This document shows positions 16,762 to 25,302 of a DNA stretch of 64,000 nt, piece by piece (within the stretch, counting starts at the first letter, position 1; each line of letters begins with the position of its first letter). The stretch is from Candidatus Trichofilum aggregatum. GTDB taxonomy: Bacteria > Chloroflexota > Anaerolineae > Promineifilales > Promineifilaceae. Under the pieces are notes generated by a model that saw nothing but the letters and a program-made list of their open reading frames with translations, had not been told where the DNA came from and did not search any database. The stretch is from the NCBI GenBank assembly GCA_016716885.1, contig JADJUV010000039.1, positions 9,810 through 73,809 of the forward strand, in the 5' to 3' direction. The translations under genes and the position numbers were made by a program.

Positions 16762-17970
16762 TTACTGTTCACTTTCTTTCCGCAAGGGCAGCTCCAGTGA
16801 AACCAGTGTACCGCCTTCGTGGGGCGTGGACAAGGTGAGGGAGCCGCCGAGTTGTTCGGCGCGTTCGCGCAGGCCCTGTAGACCAAAACGACCTTCGGGG
16901 ATGGTGGTGGGTAGGCCCTGTCCATCGTCGCGCACGGACAGGCTCAGGCTGGTTTCGCTGGTGATAAAACGTATCCAGACCTTTTGCGCGGCCGCGTGCC
17001 GTTGCACATTGGTCAGCCCTTCTTGAGCGGTGCGGTAGAGCGCCAGCCGCTGTTCCGCTGTTAACATGGGTTCACTGCCATCCACATGCAAATCAACACT
17101 CAGCCCCGTAGCGAGACTAAAGTTCTTCACCATCTGAACAAGGGCATTGGTAAGATTTGCCGGGATGGTGTCATCGTCTACCGGGGTACGTAAGGTGGCT
17201 ACCGTGCGGCGCAGTTCGGCCAGGGCTTCTTTCAACTGTTCCCGCATGGCGCCGATCATGTGGGCGGCCCGCTCCGGGCTGGTGGGAATGAGCCGTTGCG
17301 CCCCTTCCAATTGCACCACCGCCACGGTCAGACGGTGGCCCAATGAGTCATGCATCTCACGGGCCAGGCGGTTGCGCTCTTCCGCGGCCGCGAGCTGTTG
17401 CGCCTGTTTGGTGAAATGCTGTAACTGCTGATGGGCCTCTTGCAACTCGGCCAACAGCTGATCGCTCTTTTTGCGGGCTTCATTGGCCGAACGAAGCGCA
17501 CTCCCAAAAGCGCCGAAGAAGGTATATCCCCCCAAATAGGTCAACACATCCAAAGCCGGGCAGTGACATACCCAAACCTTCACTGTATAGGTCACTACAA
17601 AAAACAGGCCAATCCAGCCCAGGGCCAGATGCAGGGGCAAAAACAGCATCGTCTGGGCGCTTAACACAAAAAACAGGATGGCGACTATGTCCATCTGTGG
17701 CTCAAGAAGGACAATGAGTGCCAGGATACTGGTTTGAGCCGCCAGATAAAGATGAAGCCAGGGCAGGCGATTTTCGGTATGGGGATAAAAAGCCAATAGA
17801 ATGGCAAAAGCCACGAGCAAACCTAGAATTAGCCCGGCGTGGGGGGACGCGGTGATAGTCCCCCAGGTCGTGACCACGATGGTTAAAACCGTGAGGTAGG
17901 ATGCCAGGTTGAGCAACCAGAAATTGTGATTGGAACTCCCTGATGGGTTAAAGAGGGTGACGTATTTCAT
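16762..17970 (-). CDS. Sensor histidine kinase, HisKA_3 type
   Basis: This 402-residue membrane kinase has about six transmembrane helices in residues 15-165. A coiled linker follows, then the dimerisation/phospho-acceptor motif NRLAREMHDSLGHRLTVAV with the active His, and a GHKL ATPase domain with N-box TAQEGLTNVQRHA and G1 box VRDDGQGLP. The type pairs with NarL-like regulators, as here. No extracellular sensor domain is visible, so the signal may be sensed within the membrane. Its start overlaps the stop of the ABA4-like gene by four bases (ATGA), implying coupled translation. Confidence 0.93.
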   Translation of the reverse strand: MKYVTLFNPSGSSNHNFWLLNLASYLTVLTIVVTTWGTITASPHAGLILGLLVAFAILLAFYPHTENRLPWLHLYLAAQTSILALIVLLEPQMDIVAILFFVLSAQTMLFLPLHLALGWIGLFFVVTYTVKVWVCHCPALDVLTYLGGYTFFGAFGSALRSANEARKKSDQLLAELQEAHQQLQHFTKQAQQLAAAEERNRLAREMHDSLGHRLTVAVVQLEGAQRLIPTSPERAAHMIGAMREQLKEALAELRRTVATLRTPVDDDTIPANLTNALVQMVKNFSLATGLSVDLHVDGSEPMLTAEQRLALYRTAQEGLTNVQRHAAAQKVWIRFITSETSLSLSVRDDGQGLPTTIPEGRFGLQGLRERAEQLGGSLTLSTPHEGGTLVSLELPLRKESEQ

Positions 17971-18404
17971 GGCAGGGGTTGAGATGAGGGAGCCACTCGC
18001 CCTACGGCACGAATCATCAGGTAAACCAAGAAACCCAGCGGCCCCATCATCAAAATCAGGAACAACACAGGAGCCATGAGCCAGGGTGATAGTTTTTTCT
18101 CCTGACTGTCGAGATACACCCAACGCCCTACAAAAAGATCAAACGTGAGGAAGTGAACCCAGCCCACCAGCGCTCCTTCAGGTGTACCGAGCGCGGCCGC
18201 GATATTCGCCAGACCAGGGTTCAATAGGTCAGTCAACAGGGAGCCAAGTTGCGGCACGATCAGGGCGGCATACAACAACGCCAATGGGGCCACAATCAGC
18301 GGCGAGCCAATGATTCGTTTGGTCCAGTGCCAGCGGGGCAAACCAATCATCATGAACCAGAAAGGTATGATGTAGGCGTTACTGAGAAGAAAAACTGTAT
18401 CCAT
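17967..18404 (-). CDS. ABA4-like (DUF4281) membrane protein
   Basis: This 145-residue protein has four transmembrane helices. The family pattern is visible in AYIIPFWFMMIGLP near the start, GALVGWVHFLTFDLFVGRWV in the middle and the closing GPLGFLVYLMIR. The plant member ABA4 is needed for neoxanthin formation; bacterial members are uncharacterised. The start MDTVFLLSN follows an AAGGAAT site. It overlaps the histidine kinase start by four bases and is the first gene of a three-gene unit with kinase and regulator, which suggests a link between this membrane protein and the signal sensed. Confidence 0.82.
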   Translation of the reverse strand: MDTVFLLSNAYIIPFWFMMIGLPRWHWTKRIIGSPLIVAPLALLYAALIVPQLGSLLTDLLNPGLANIAAALGTPEGALVGWVHFLTFDLFVGRWVYLDSQEKKLSPWLMAPVLFLILMMGPLGFLVYLMIRAVGRVAPSSQPLP

Positions 18405-18426
18405 GTGTGATTCCTTGTGACACTGA

Positions 18427-18457
18427 GATTGGTTCAGTCTTGGAGACTGAACCAATC
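18427..18457. other. Perfect 14-bp stem-loop between two membrane protein genes
   Basis: GATTGGTTCAGTCT and AGACTGAACCAATC pair perfectly around a TGG loop. It lies in the 68-base gap between the membrane protein at 18473 and the ABA4-like gene, with no T run on either strand. It could attenuate read-through or stabilise a processed transcript. Confidence 0.75.
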
Positions 18458-18472
18458 TATTTGGGCGTGATT

Positions 18473-19441
18473 CTACCCGTTTTGGCGATAAATGACCGCG
18501 GCCGCGCTGACCACCATCCCACTCACTAACCCTGCTAGAACCAGCAAGGTTAATCCATCCGGGGCAATGAGTGGTTGGCCGCGTAACGCCTGCCCCAACA
18601 GTAACAGCACCAACCCCAAATAACCCAACCCACCTACCCACACCAGGCGGGTACGCCGCTTTTCATCCAGCCGATTTCCCCAGGCCTGGTTAATCACCAT
18701 CCCCAAAACCGGTACAAATTGCAGGGCGTGCAGACCCACAAAATGGGGGATGCGTAAGTCACCCCCTTCGGTGCTCCAACCCGTGAGCGGTAAACCAGCA
18801 CCACCATCGGCCACACCCACGCTATGTGCGCCTATAAATTGTGGCGTGTTACCCGCCTGCATCACCGCCATTTGGTCAGATGTGGGGCTGGTCATGCTAA
18901 AACCGAGGGCCGCCCCCACGGCGGTGATAAGCAACCCTAAGCGCAAACTCCAGGCAAAGGCTGAATCCTGGAACTTTTGGCGTAACAGCAACGCGGCCGC
19001 GATCAGGTTCAACACCCAGGCAATCATAATGAAGGTACCCATAATCGAGAACACCGTCGCATCAAACGGGGTCGTGAAGTTGAAATGGCTACGCACACCT
19101 CGTACGGCTTGCATGACAATCAATACAACTTCCACCAGCAGGGTGATGGCCGTTCCGGTTCCCACCAGTTTGACCCAAAACTGTTTCTTCTCCACAAAAC
19201 TCAACATCCAGACCAGGGTGGCACAATACAAGATTGAAGAGATGGCAAACTTCATCGGTTTGAGCCAGACGGGTGCCCCGGTGATCTGGCGGGTATCCAC
19301 AACGGAGAGGGCCAGGGTGACGATGAAGAGGATGGTGTACGCGGCCGCGCTCAGCACCAGCCAGCGGTTGACACCATAAAGACGCGCCCACAAACGGGCT
19401 ACCGCATCAGGTTTAATCGTAGGTAAAGATAAGGTACTCAT
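18473..19441 (-). CDS. Polytopic membrane protein of unknown function
   Basis: This 322-residue protein has seven or eight hydrophobic helices, for example LVLSAAAYTILFIVTLALSV, and FSIMGTFIMIAWVLNLIAAA. Between them are conserved-looking loops WLKPMKFAISSILY and RIPHFVGLHALQFVPVLGM. A strong AAAGGAG site at the proper distance fixes the start MSTLSLPTIKPDAV at 19441. It lies just upstream of the ABA4-like/two-component unit on the same strand, separated by the perfect hairpin at 18427-18457. I do not recognise a characterised family; the histidine and methionine-rich loops are noted without assigning a role. Confidence 0.8.
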   Translation of the reverse strand: MSTLSLPTIKPDAVARLWARLYGVNRWLVLSAAAYTILFIVTLALSVVDTRQITGAPVWLKPMKFAISSILYCATLVWMLSFVEKKQFWVKLVGTGTAITLLVEVVLIVMQAVRGVRSHFNFTTPFDATVFSIMGTFIMIAWVLNLIAAALLLRQKFQDSAFAWSLRLGLLITAVGAALGFSMTSPTSDQMAVMQAGNTPQFIGAHSVGVADGGAGLPLTGWSTEGGDLRIPHFVGLHALQFVPVLGMVINQAWGNRLDEKRRTRLVWVGGLGYLGLVLLLLGQALRGQPLIAPDGLTLLVLAGLVSGMVVSAAAVIYRQNG

Positions 19442-19507
19442 ATTTGCTCCTTTGACGTTTGTAGCAAATGATTCAGCAGACCAACCCGCTAAAGCCATTA
19501 CTACCAC

Positions 19508-19731
19508 AGCTTTACAGAACTCTTTGGTAAATTTAGTCTGAAGACCCATCCCCCTGCCCCCTTCCCGGCGGGAAGGGGGAACCTAACGGCGCGGTTTTTC
19601 GGGGCGAAGGCCCCGAAAAACCGCGCCCAGAAAAGTTCCCCGCCCCTGGGGGCGGGGTTAGGGGTGGGGGTTTCCGGCGACAAACTGATAGGGAGACTTG
19701 TCATAAAAACATAAGCCTCACTTTCGTAAAG
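19508..19731. repeat. Palindromic intergenic element, family B copy 3
   Basis: It runs in the opposite orientation to copies 1 and 2: TTTAGTCTGAAGACCCATCC, CCCCCTTCCCGGCGGGAAGGG, a perfect hairpin GCGCGGTTTTTCGGGGC/GCCCCGAAAAACCGCGC (about 19590-19625), then CCGCCCCTGGGGGCGGGG, GGGTGGGGGTTTCCGGCGAC and terminal CTTTCGTAAAG. The remaining 19732-19974 holds the PEPCK promoter region. Confidence 0.8.
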
Positions 19732-19900
19732 ATGTACTATGAATGAAGAACGACTGTGCCATCAGCATAGGCGTGCCTGGGTCATGTCCGTCAGTGCGTT
19801 TAGTCACATGACAGGTCATATGGCCCTTAGCCGCGCCTAAAATGGTTTAATCCAGGCCTGAAACCGGTGTAGTGACGAAAGAATCACCCCTATCCCCCCT

Positions 19901-19929
19901 TTGCCTGCCGAGGGCTTAGCCTTTACAAT
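19901..19929 (+). promoter_or_regulatory. Candidate sigma-70 promoter for PEPCK
   Basis: TTGCCT and TACAAT are separated by 17 bases, 46 bases before the ATG of the PEPCK gene; a TTGGAGGT ribosome-binding site lies between. Confidence 0.55.
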
Positions 19930-19974
19930 ACCCTCAAATAGACCCACGCTGATCCCCTTGAATTTGGAGGTAAC

Positions 19975-21802
19975 ATGTATCAAGCTCCCGACTATGTGCA
20001 ACATACCGAACTAAAAAATTGGGTGAGTGAAATGGTTGAGTTATGCCAACCCGACGACGTTTATTGGTGTGACGGCTCCCCATCTGAATATGAAACTATG
20101 TGTGAACGGCTTATTGCCTCAGGCACATTCATTCGCCTCAATGCTGAAAAACGGCCCAACAGCTTTCTGGCCCGCTCCGACCCCGGCGATGTGGCTCGTG
20201 TGGAAGATCGTACTTTTATCTGTAGTGTGAGTAAAAATGACGCCGGGCCAACGAACAATTGGATGAACCCGCGTGAGATGCACACCCTGTTAGACAAACT
20301 GTTTGCTGGCTCCATGCGCGGCCGCACCCTTTACGTCATCCCCTTCTGCATGGGGCCGCTCGATTCACCTATCTCCCAATTTGGCGTCGAAATCAGTGAT
20401 TCACCCTATGTCGTGGTCAATATGCACATCATGACCCGCATGGGGCGGGCCGTTTTAGACAAACTCGGCGCAGAGCGCGATTTTGTGCCCTGTATGCACA
20501 CCGTGGGCGCACCCCCTAGAACCGGGGCAGGACGATGTGCCCTGGCCCTGCAATCCGGAGAAATACATCGTTCACTTCCCCGAAGAACGAAGCATCTGGT
20601 CGTTTGGCAGTGGTTATGGGGGCAATGCCCTTCTCGGCAAAAAATGCCTGGCCTTACGCATCGCCTCGGTGATGGCGCGGGATGAAGGCTGGTTAGCCGA
20701 GCATATGCTCATCCTGGGGGTAGAAGCACCTGATGGTGAAAAAACGTATGTCGCGGCCGCGTTCCCCAGCGCCTGTGGCAAAACCAACTTCGCCATGCTC
20801 ATCCCCCCCAAAGAAATAGAAGGCTGGAAAGTCACTACCGTAGGCGACGACATCGCCTGGATCAAACCGGGGCCAGATGGTCAACTACACGCCATCAACC
20901 CCGAATTTGGCTTCTTTGGCGTGGCCCCCGGCACATCTTGGGATACCAACCCCAACGCCATGGCTTCCATCGAAGCCAACACCATCTTCACCAATGTGGC
21001 CCTCACTCCTGACGGGGATGTGTGGTGGGAAGGTATGAGCAAACCCGAACCAGAAACATTGATTGATTGGCAGGGGAAAGAGTGGCATCGGGGTGATAGC
21101 CGCCCGGCTGCTCATCCCAACTCCCGCTTCACAGCGCCGATCAGCCAATGTCCCAGCCTGGACCCTGATTGGGATAATCCCCAAGGTGTACCGGTGAAGG
21201 CGCTGTTGTTTGGTGGCCGCCGGGCTACGGTGATGCCTCTGGTGGTGCAGGCGTTTAACTGGGTGTATGGGGTATACATGGGCGCAACGGTGGGATCAGA
21301 GATGACCGCCGCGGCCGCGGGGCAAATCGGTCTGGTACGCCGCGACCCCATGGCTATGCTCCCCTTCTGCGGCTACCACATGGGCGACTATTTCAACCAT
21401 TGGTTGCAATTTGGCCGTGTCATTCCCAACCCGCCCCGTGTCTTCCTGGTGAACTGGTTCCGCAAAGATGAAAACGGCAAATTCCTGTGGCCCGGTTTTG
21501 GGCAAAACATGCGGGTCCTCAAGTGGATTGTGGGACGGGCCAATGGTCATGAGTTAGGCATAGAAAGTCCCATTGGCTGGATGCCGCGTTATGAGGATTT
21601 AGATTGGCGTGGCCTGGAAGATTTCACCCCGGAGATGTTCCACACTGTGATGTCTGTGGATCGGGATAAGTGGAATACCGAACTGCTCCTACACGAAGAG
21701 CTATTCATCAAACTGTATGATCGCCTACCCAAAGAGCTACGTGCCGTGCGCGATCTCACCCTCTCAAGCCTGTGGCGTTCACCAGAACATTGGGAAATCT
21801 AG
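19975..21802 (+). CDS. pckG: Phosphoenolpyruvate carboxykinase, GTP-dependent (frameshifted)
   Basis: The cytoplasmic enzyme converts oxaloacetate and GTP to phosphoenolpyruvate, GDP and CO2, the entry to gluconeogenesis. Diagnostic motifs of the GTP class are the P-loop FPSACGKTNFAML, the metal site VGDDIAWI, FGFFGVAPGTSW, and RVFLVNWFRKDENG. Length is about 608 residues, normal for the family. The frame breaks once, at a run of five C at 20512-20516: deleting one C joins HTVGAP to LEPGQDDVPWPCNPEKY. As the rest is fully conserved, an assembly insertion is the simplest reading. TTGGAGGTAAC precedes the ATG. It is followed by a family A element and a hairpin. Confidence 0.95.
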
Positions 21803-21812
21803 ACGACCTATT

Positions 21813-21877
21813 TCCCCCCGTTTGTAGTGACCGCTTTAGCGGGCTAGCCGACTAAAGTCGTCACTACGAACGGGGGA
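21813..21877. repeat. Family A element copy 4 (short)
   Basis: GTTTGTAGTGACCGCTTTAG and the right arm CTAAAGTCGTCACTACGAAC pair with fewer loop bases than other copies. It starts about ten bases after the PEPCK stop. Confidence 0.85.
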
Positions 21878-21904
21878 GGCAAAAAGCCTTAAAAATTTTT
21901 TGAA

Positions 21905-21932
21905 ACGGCCAAGGTTTTCAACCTTCGGCCGT
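21905..21932. terminator. Hairpin between convergent PEPCK and GH4 genes
   Basis: ACGGCCAAGGTT and AACCTTCGGCCGT form a stem with one bulge around TTC. The minus-strand reading is followed by TTTCAAAAAATTTTT, so it may act as a terminator for the glycosidase gene; the plus-strand T tract is weak. Confidence 0.6.
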
Positions 21933-21976
21933 CTCTTTACCAGACTGAAGTATATTTTGTGAACCAATCGTGCGGC

Positions 21977-23359
21977 CTAAAATTGAGGCAAGTAGGGGGC
22001 AAACGCCATCAGGTAATCATCCAGAATAGCCCGCGCCCGGCCAATATCATCAATCATGGGGTCAAGCAGAAGCGTCTGTAGGGCCAGGCCCCGGTCACCC
22101 GTCACCGCCGTGTCTACCACCATCTCTACCAGGGCCGCCTCTCGACGCAGCAGTTCGGCAATCGGATAGGGCATATCACCCATGTGCAAACCCTGAATCC
22201 CCATGCCATTGACCACCGCCGGAACTTCTACCACCGCTTCATAAGGCAGATTCCCAATCGCGCCCCGGTTGGGGATGTTCACGGTTTCGTCATAATAATT
22301 TTCATTCCCGGCAATGGCGGCAATTAATTCCGCCGCCCCCTCACTTTCCACCGTCCGCATCCCCTCAACCGTTGTTGTCCCTTCCGCCATCTGTTTCATC
22401 ATGTGCAGCAGAAATTCGCGGGCGGTTTCGTTGTCACCCCAGGCGTAAAGGGGAATTTCGTAGGTTTCCCACGGTTTCGCCTGGGCGTCATGGCCCCAGG
22501 GCAGATATTCGACCAGATGGGTGTCGCCAGGGATGGGCAGGTAATCAAAAATACGAAACAGTTCCAGGGAGAATTTTTCCAACGACGGGGGGGCGGTTTT
22601 GATGGCTGCCCTTAAAGCCGGATACAGGTCGGCCCCTGTCTGTTTGTCGCGAATGTCCATGAGCCAGATGAAATGATTCAGCCCTACAGACTTAATCTCG
22701 AAATGCTGGCGACCGGCGTAGGCCATCTGGTGGATGGTGGCTACGTTGGCTGGGTCAGAATGCAAATTAACGCCCAGGGGCACGTTGACATGATATTGGT
22801 CGCGCAGTAAGACAGCCGCCAGCCCATAACCGACATTGATCTGATGACATTTACCGACTGTTTTGATCCGGCTGTATTTGGTGACGGCACGGGTAATACG
22901 GGGCAATGGGTTGCTGAAATTGATGAGCCAGGCATCCGGGCATAACGCTTCCATATCACGCGCTATAGCCATGAAGGGGGGAATCTGGCGGCAGGCGTGC
23001 ATGAGACCACCGGGGCCACCATTTTCACCATACGGCTGGCGCAGGCCATGTTTCAACGGGATTTCCCAATCTAACCGCCACAATTTTTCCCGCGGGGGTA
23101 CCTCAATGGAGACGATGACAAATTGGGCACCCGCCAAAACCTCACGGCGGTTGGCCGTGGCTTGAATGGTCATTTGCGCGTCCCAGGCGTCGCTCATGCG
23201 CTGAGCCACGCGGGCCACAGTGTCGAGTGATTCCGGGTTTAGGTCTACCAGGCTGAGGGTGCTGCCGCGCAGGCGGCTATCACGAACAATGGTGGCGAGG
23301 GTGGACGGACCAAAACTGGCACTTCCCGCGCCAATGATGCCGATGTTTGTAGCAGGCAT
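21977..23359 (-). CDS. Glycoside hydrolase family 4 protein (alpha-glucosidase/alpha-galacturonidase-like)
   Basis: This 460-residue cytoplasmic enzyme uses NAD+ and Mn2+ to cleave glycosides by a redox-elimination mechanism. The N-terminal Rossmann motif IGAGSASFGPSTLATIV binds NAD. The metal/substrate motifs NFSNPLPRITRAV and GKCHQINVGYG, containing the conserved Cys-His, lie near residues 150-175, and GLNHFIWLMDIRD follows. The C-terminal domain has the usual IPNRGAIGNLPYEAVVEVP. The sugar preference (glucoside, galactoside or galacturonide) is not decidable by eye. The gene carries no GCGGCCGC site over 1.4 kb. It lies ten bases downstream of the beta-propeller gene on the same strand and may be co-transcribed. 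Confidence 0.9.
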   Translation of the reverse strand: MPATNIGIIGAGSASFGPSTLATIVRDSRLRGSTLSLVDLNPESLDTVARVAQRMSDAWDAQMTIQATANRREVLAGAQFVIVSIEVPPREKLWRLDWEIPLKHGLRQPYGENGGPGGLMHACRQIPPFMAIARDMEALCPDAWLINFSNPLPRITRAVTKYSRIKTVGKCHQINVGYGLAAVLLRDQYHVNVPLGVNLHSDPANVATIHQMAYAGRQHFEIKSVGLNHFIWLMDIRDKQTGADLYPALRAAIKTAPPSLEKFSLELFRIFDYLPIPGDTHLVEYLPWGHDAQAKPWETYEIPLYAWGDNETAREFLLHMMKQMAEGTTTVEGMRTVESEGAAELIAAIAGNENYYDETVNIPNRGAIGNLPYEAVVEVPAVVNGMGIQGLHMGDMPYPIAELLRREAALVEMVVDTAVTGDRGLALQTLLLDPMIDDIGRARAILDDYLMAFAPYLPQF

Positions 23360-23369
23360 AACAACCCCT

Positions 23370-25028
23370 TTACGGCCAGCGGCGGGTAAGCGTGCCAGCC
23401 GTTAAATCCAGGGCGTACAGTTTACGCTCGATCATGAGCCAGTTTACACCCCGGTAACTACCCATATCGCTGTAAATAGTGGACCCGGAAATCTCACCCA
23501 ATTGAGTCGTGCCGAGGTCGGTCTTGGTGCCATCGTTGAGGGCGATTCGTTCGAGTATTACCTCATCTGGCTCAGGGAATATTTGGAAAATGAGGACGGA
23601 ATCGGCATCGGTTAATTGATCGGGCCACTGAGCGGTCCAATGGCCGTTTTCATCGGTGACAGCTTCGTATTCGCTATGCTCAAGGTAGTTCGCGGCCGCG
23701 GGCACATATTGCCAGCGCACGACCCCGGTCGTTGCATCTATCCCCCACAATTCCTGCCGCGTTGTGCCACGGGTACGCTCGGCTAAAACCAGGACAACCC
23801 CATTTTGTTCCGTAACCGGGCGCAGGACGTAATCAGCACTATTCGTCAATGGCCGCCAGGATTGGGTTGTCTCGTCTATCACCGAGAGATTATTACCATT
23901 GCCGATATAGATACGATCATTCATGAACAAAGGGGCCTCATCATAAGGGGGGAGCATTTCATCTACGGGGCCAGTCACTTCCCAAACCATTTCGCCAGTA
24001 GCGCCGTCCCATTTTTGCACGGTTCCTGGCTCAAAGAAACCCATGAAGAAATAAAGGTACTGCCCGGTGGCATCCTGGTAGACGGGATCATAGGTACTGA
24101 GATATTGGGGGCTGTCATCGCCGAACGGTTCGTTGCGGCCGCTGGGCTTAAGTTGGTGCTGTGGTAAACCGGTAGCCGGGTCAAAGAGAAGAAAGGTGGT
24201 AACACCCTCCACATTATCCACAAGCCCTACCTGATCAACTACACGATATAATTCTCGGGGCGTTTCTTCCAGCCGTAGGCTCCAGGCAATTTCACCCGTG
24301 TCGTTGTCATAAGCCTGCATAATCCCGTCAGTCGTGAGGGCAATGAGGGTCGTCGGATAGAGTTGGAGAGAAACGTCACCCGCTAATTTGTCACTTAAGG
24401 TTGTTTGCCAGACGGTATTCCCCTCAGCCCGATCATAAGCAGTCAGGTTGGTTTCATGAACCACATAGACAAATTGATCATTGGCCTGAATCTGAAGCAG
24501 GCCAGGATATTCAGGAAAATCATCGCTTTCCCAACGCACTTTTTCAGTGGTGTTATCAAGATAAGCCAGAGCATAGGCTTCGCCCTCGTAAGTCACGGCT
24601 AACACATCAGCCTGGTTTGTATCGCGGCCGCTTTCCGGAGCCAGCAAATAACCATCTGAAGCCAGGGTGATCAGAGAGGGTAAAACATCGCTGAGGGGGT
24701 TGGGGATACCTTGCTGACTCTGTACAAACATGATACCGACAATAAAACCAGCTATGCAGAGAAAAAAGAGAAGGACAACGCTGCAACCAGACAAGCCGCT
24801 CTGCGGTCTGACGACGGGCTGGCCGGTTATGGTGGGCTTGGGTCGTGTAATGGGGCGCGGGGCGGGTTGTTTGGGCTTGGGTTTCTGGCGAGGTTGATCA
24901 CGCAAGGATGATGGCACTTCGACCATGGAGCCACAATATTCACATTTGACCACGGGTTGGGCAATGTCTACTTCTAGGGGCGCATGGCATGAGGGGCAAT
25001 GTAGGGTACGGAGTGATGATTTGCTCAT
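23370..25028 (-). CDS. Zinc-ribbon, membrane-anchored PQQ-like beta-propeller protein
   Basis: A 552-residue protein. The N-terminus has a zinc ribbon with CPSC at residues 11-14 and CEYC at 29-32, then a Pro/Lys-rich linker and one transmembrane helix at about 82-105 (SVVLLFFLCIAGFIVGIMFV). The large remainder forms repeated blades with PQQ-like signatures such as AYDRAEGNTVWQTTLSDKL, AYDNDTGEIAWSLRL and WDGATGEMVWEVTG. The topology suggests a cytoplasmic zinc ribbon and an external propeller used for binding or assembly. The enzyme cofactor is probably absent. No function is assigned. Confidence 0.85.
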   Translation of the reverse strand: MSKSSLRTLHCPSCHAPLEVDIAQPVVKCEYCGSMVEVPSSLRDQPRQKPKPKQPAPRPITRPKPTITGQPVVRPQSGLSGCSVVLLFFLCIAGFIVGIMFVQSQQGIPNPLSDVLPSLITLASDGYLLAPESGRDTNQADVLAVTYEGEAYALAYLDNTTEKVRWESDDFPEYPGLLQIQANDQFVYVVHETNLTAYDRAEGNTVWQTTLSDKLAGDVSLQLYPTTLIALTTDGIMQAYDNDTGEIAWSLRLEETPRELYRVVDQVGLVDNVEGVTTFLLFDPATGLPQHQLKPSGRNEPFGDDSPQYLSTYDPVYQDATGQYLYFFMGFFEPGTVQKWDGATGEMVWEVTGPVDEMLPPYDEAPLFMNDRIYIGNGNNLSVIDETTQSWRPLTNSADYVLRPVTEQNGVVLVLAERTRGTTRQELWGIDATTGVVRWQYVPAAANYLEHSEYEAVTDENGHWTAQWPDQLTDADSVLIFQIFPEPDEVILERIALNDGTKTDLGTTQLGEISGSTIYSDMGSYRGVNWLMIERKLYALDLTAGTLTRRWP

Positions 25029-25066
25029 ATTCGTTGCTAAAGGGTAGGTTTGACCTGTTGGTGGAT

Positions 25067-25179
25067 GCTATAGCTTTCAGGAAAAAGATTTTGTTTGTAG
25101 TGACCGCTTTAGCGGGCGGGTGCTAGCCAAAGCGGTCACTACGAACCAAGACCCCAAATGATTATCTGAACAGCTATAG
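25067..25179. repeat. Family A element copy 5, with full terminal inverted repeats
   Basis: This copy shows both ends: CTATAGCTTTCAGG on the left and CTGAACAGCTATAG on the right. The inner arms GTTTGTAGTGACCGCTTTAG and AAAGCGGTCACTACGAACCA surround a reduced loop. Total length is about 113 bases, with near-continuous inverse pairing. This is the reference copy for defining the element. Confidence 0.88.
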
Positions 25180-25237
25180 TTGACGAAGGTTGATGATAAA
25201 AGACGAGGCATTCTATTAGGCTGAGGGAAGGCTGTCA

Positions 25238-25275
25238 AGAAAAAAGACCTTGAAACATTATTGCTTCAAGGTCTT
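25238..25275 (-). terminator. Rho-independent terminator for the LamG-like gene
   Basis: Read on the minus strand, AAGACCTTGAA and TTCAAGGTCTT form an 11-base stem around a short loop, followed directly by TTTTTTC. It is 28 bases beyond the stop codon of the gene at 25303. Confidence 0.9.
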
Positions 25276-25302
25276 AGGGCTAATGGGAACGGGTGATGGG
25301 GC

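Noticed and set aside
19975..21802. PEPCK as two separate genes
   Set aside because: A single C deletion at 20512-20516 restores a complete, fully conserved enzyme.
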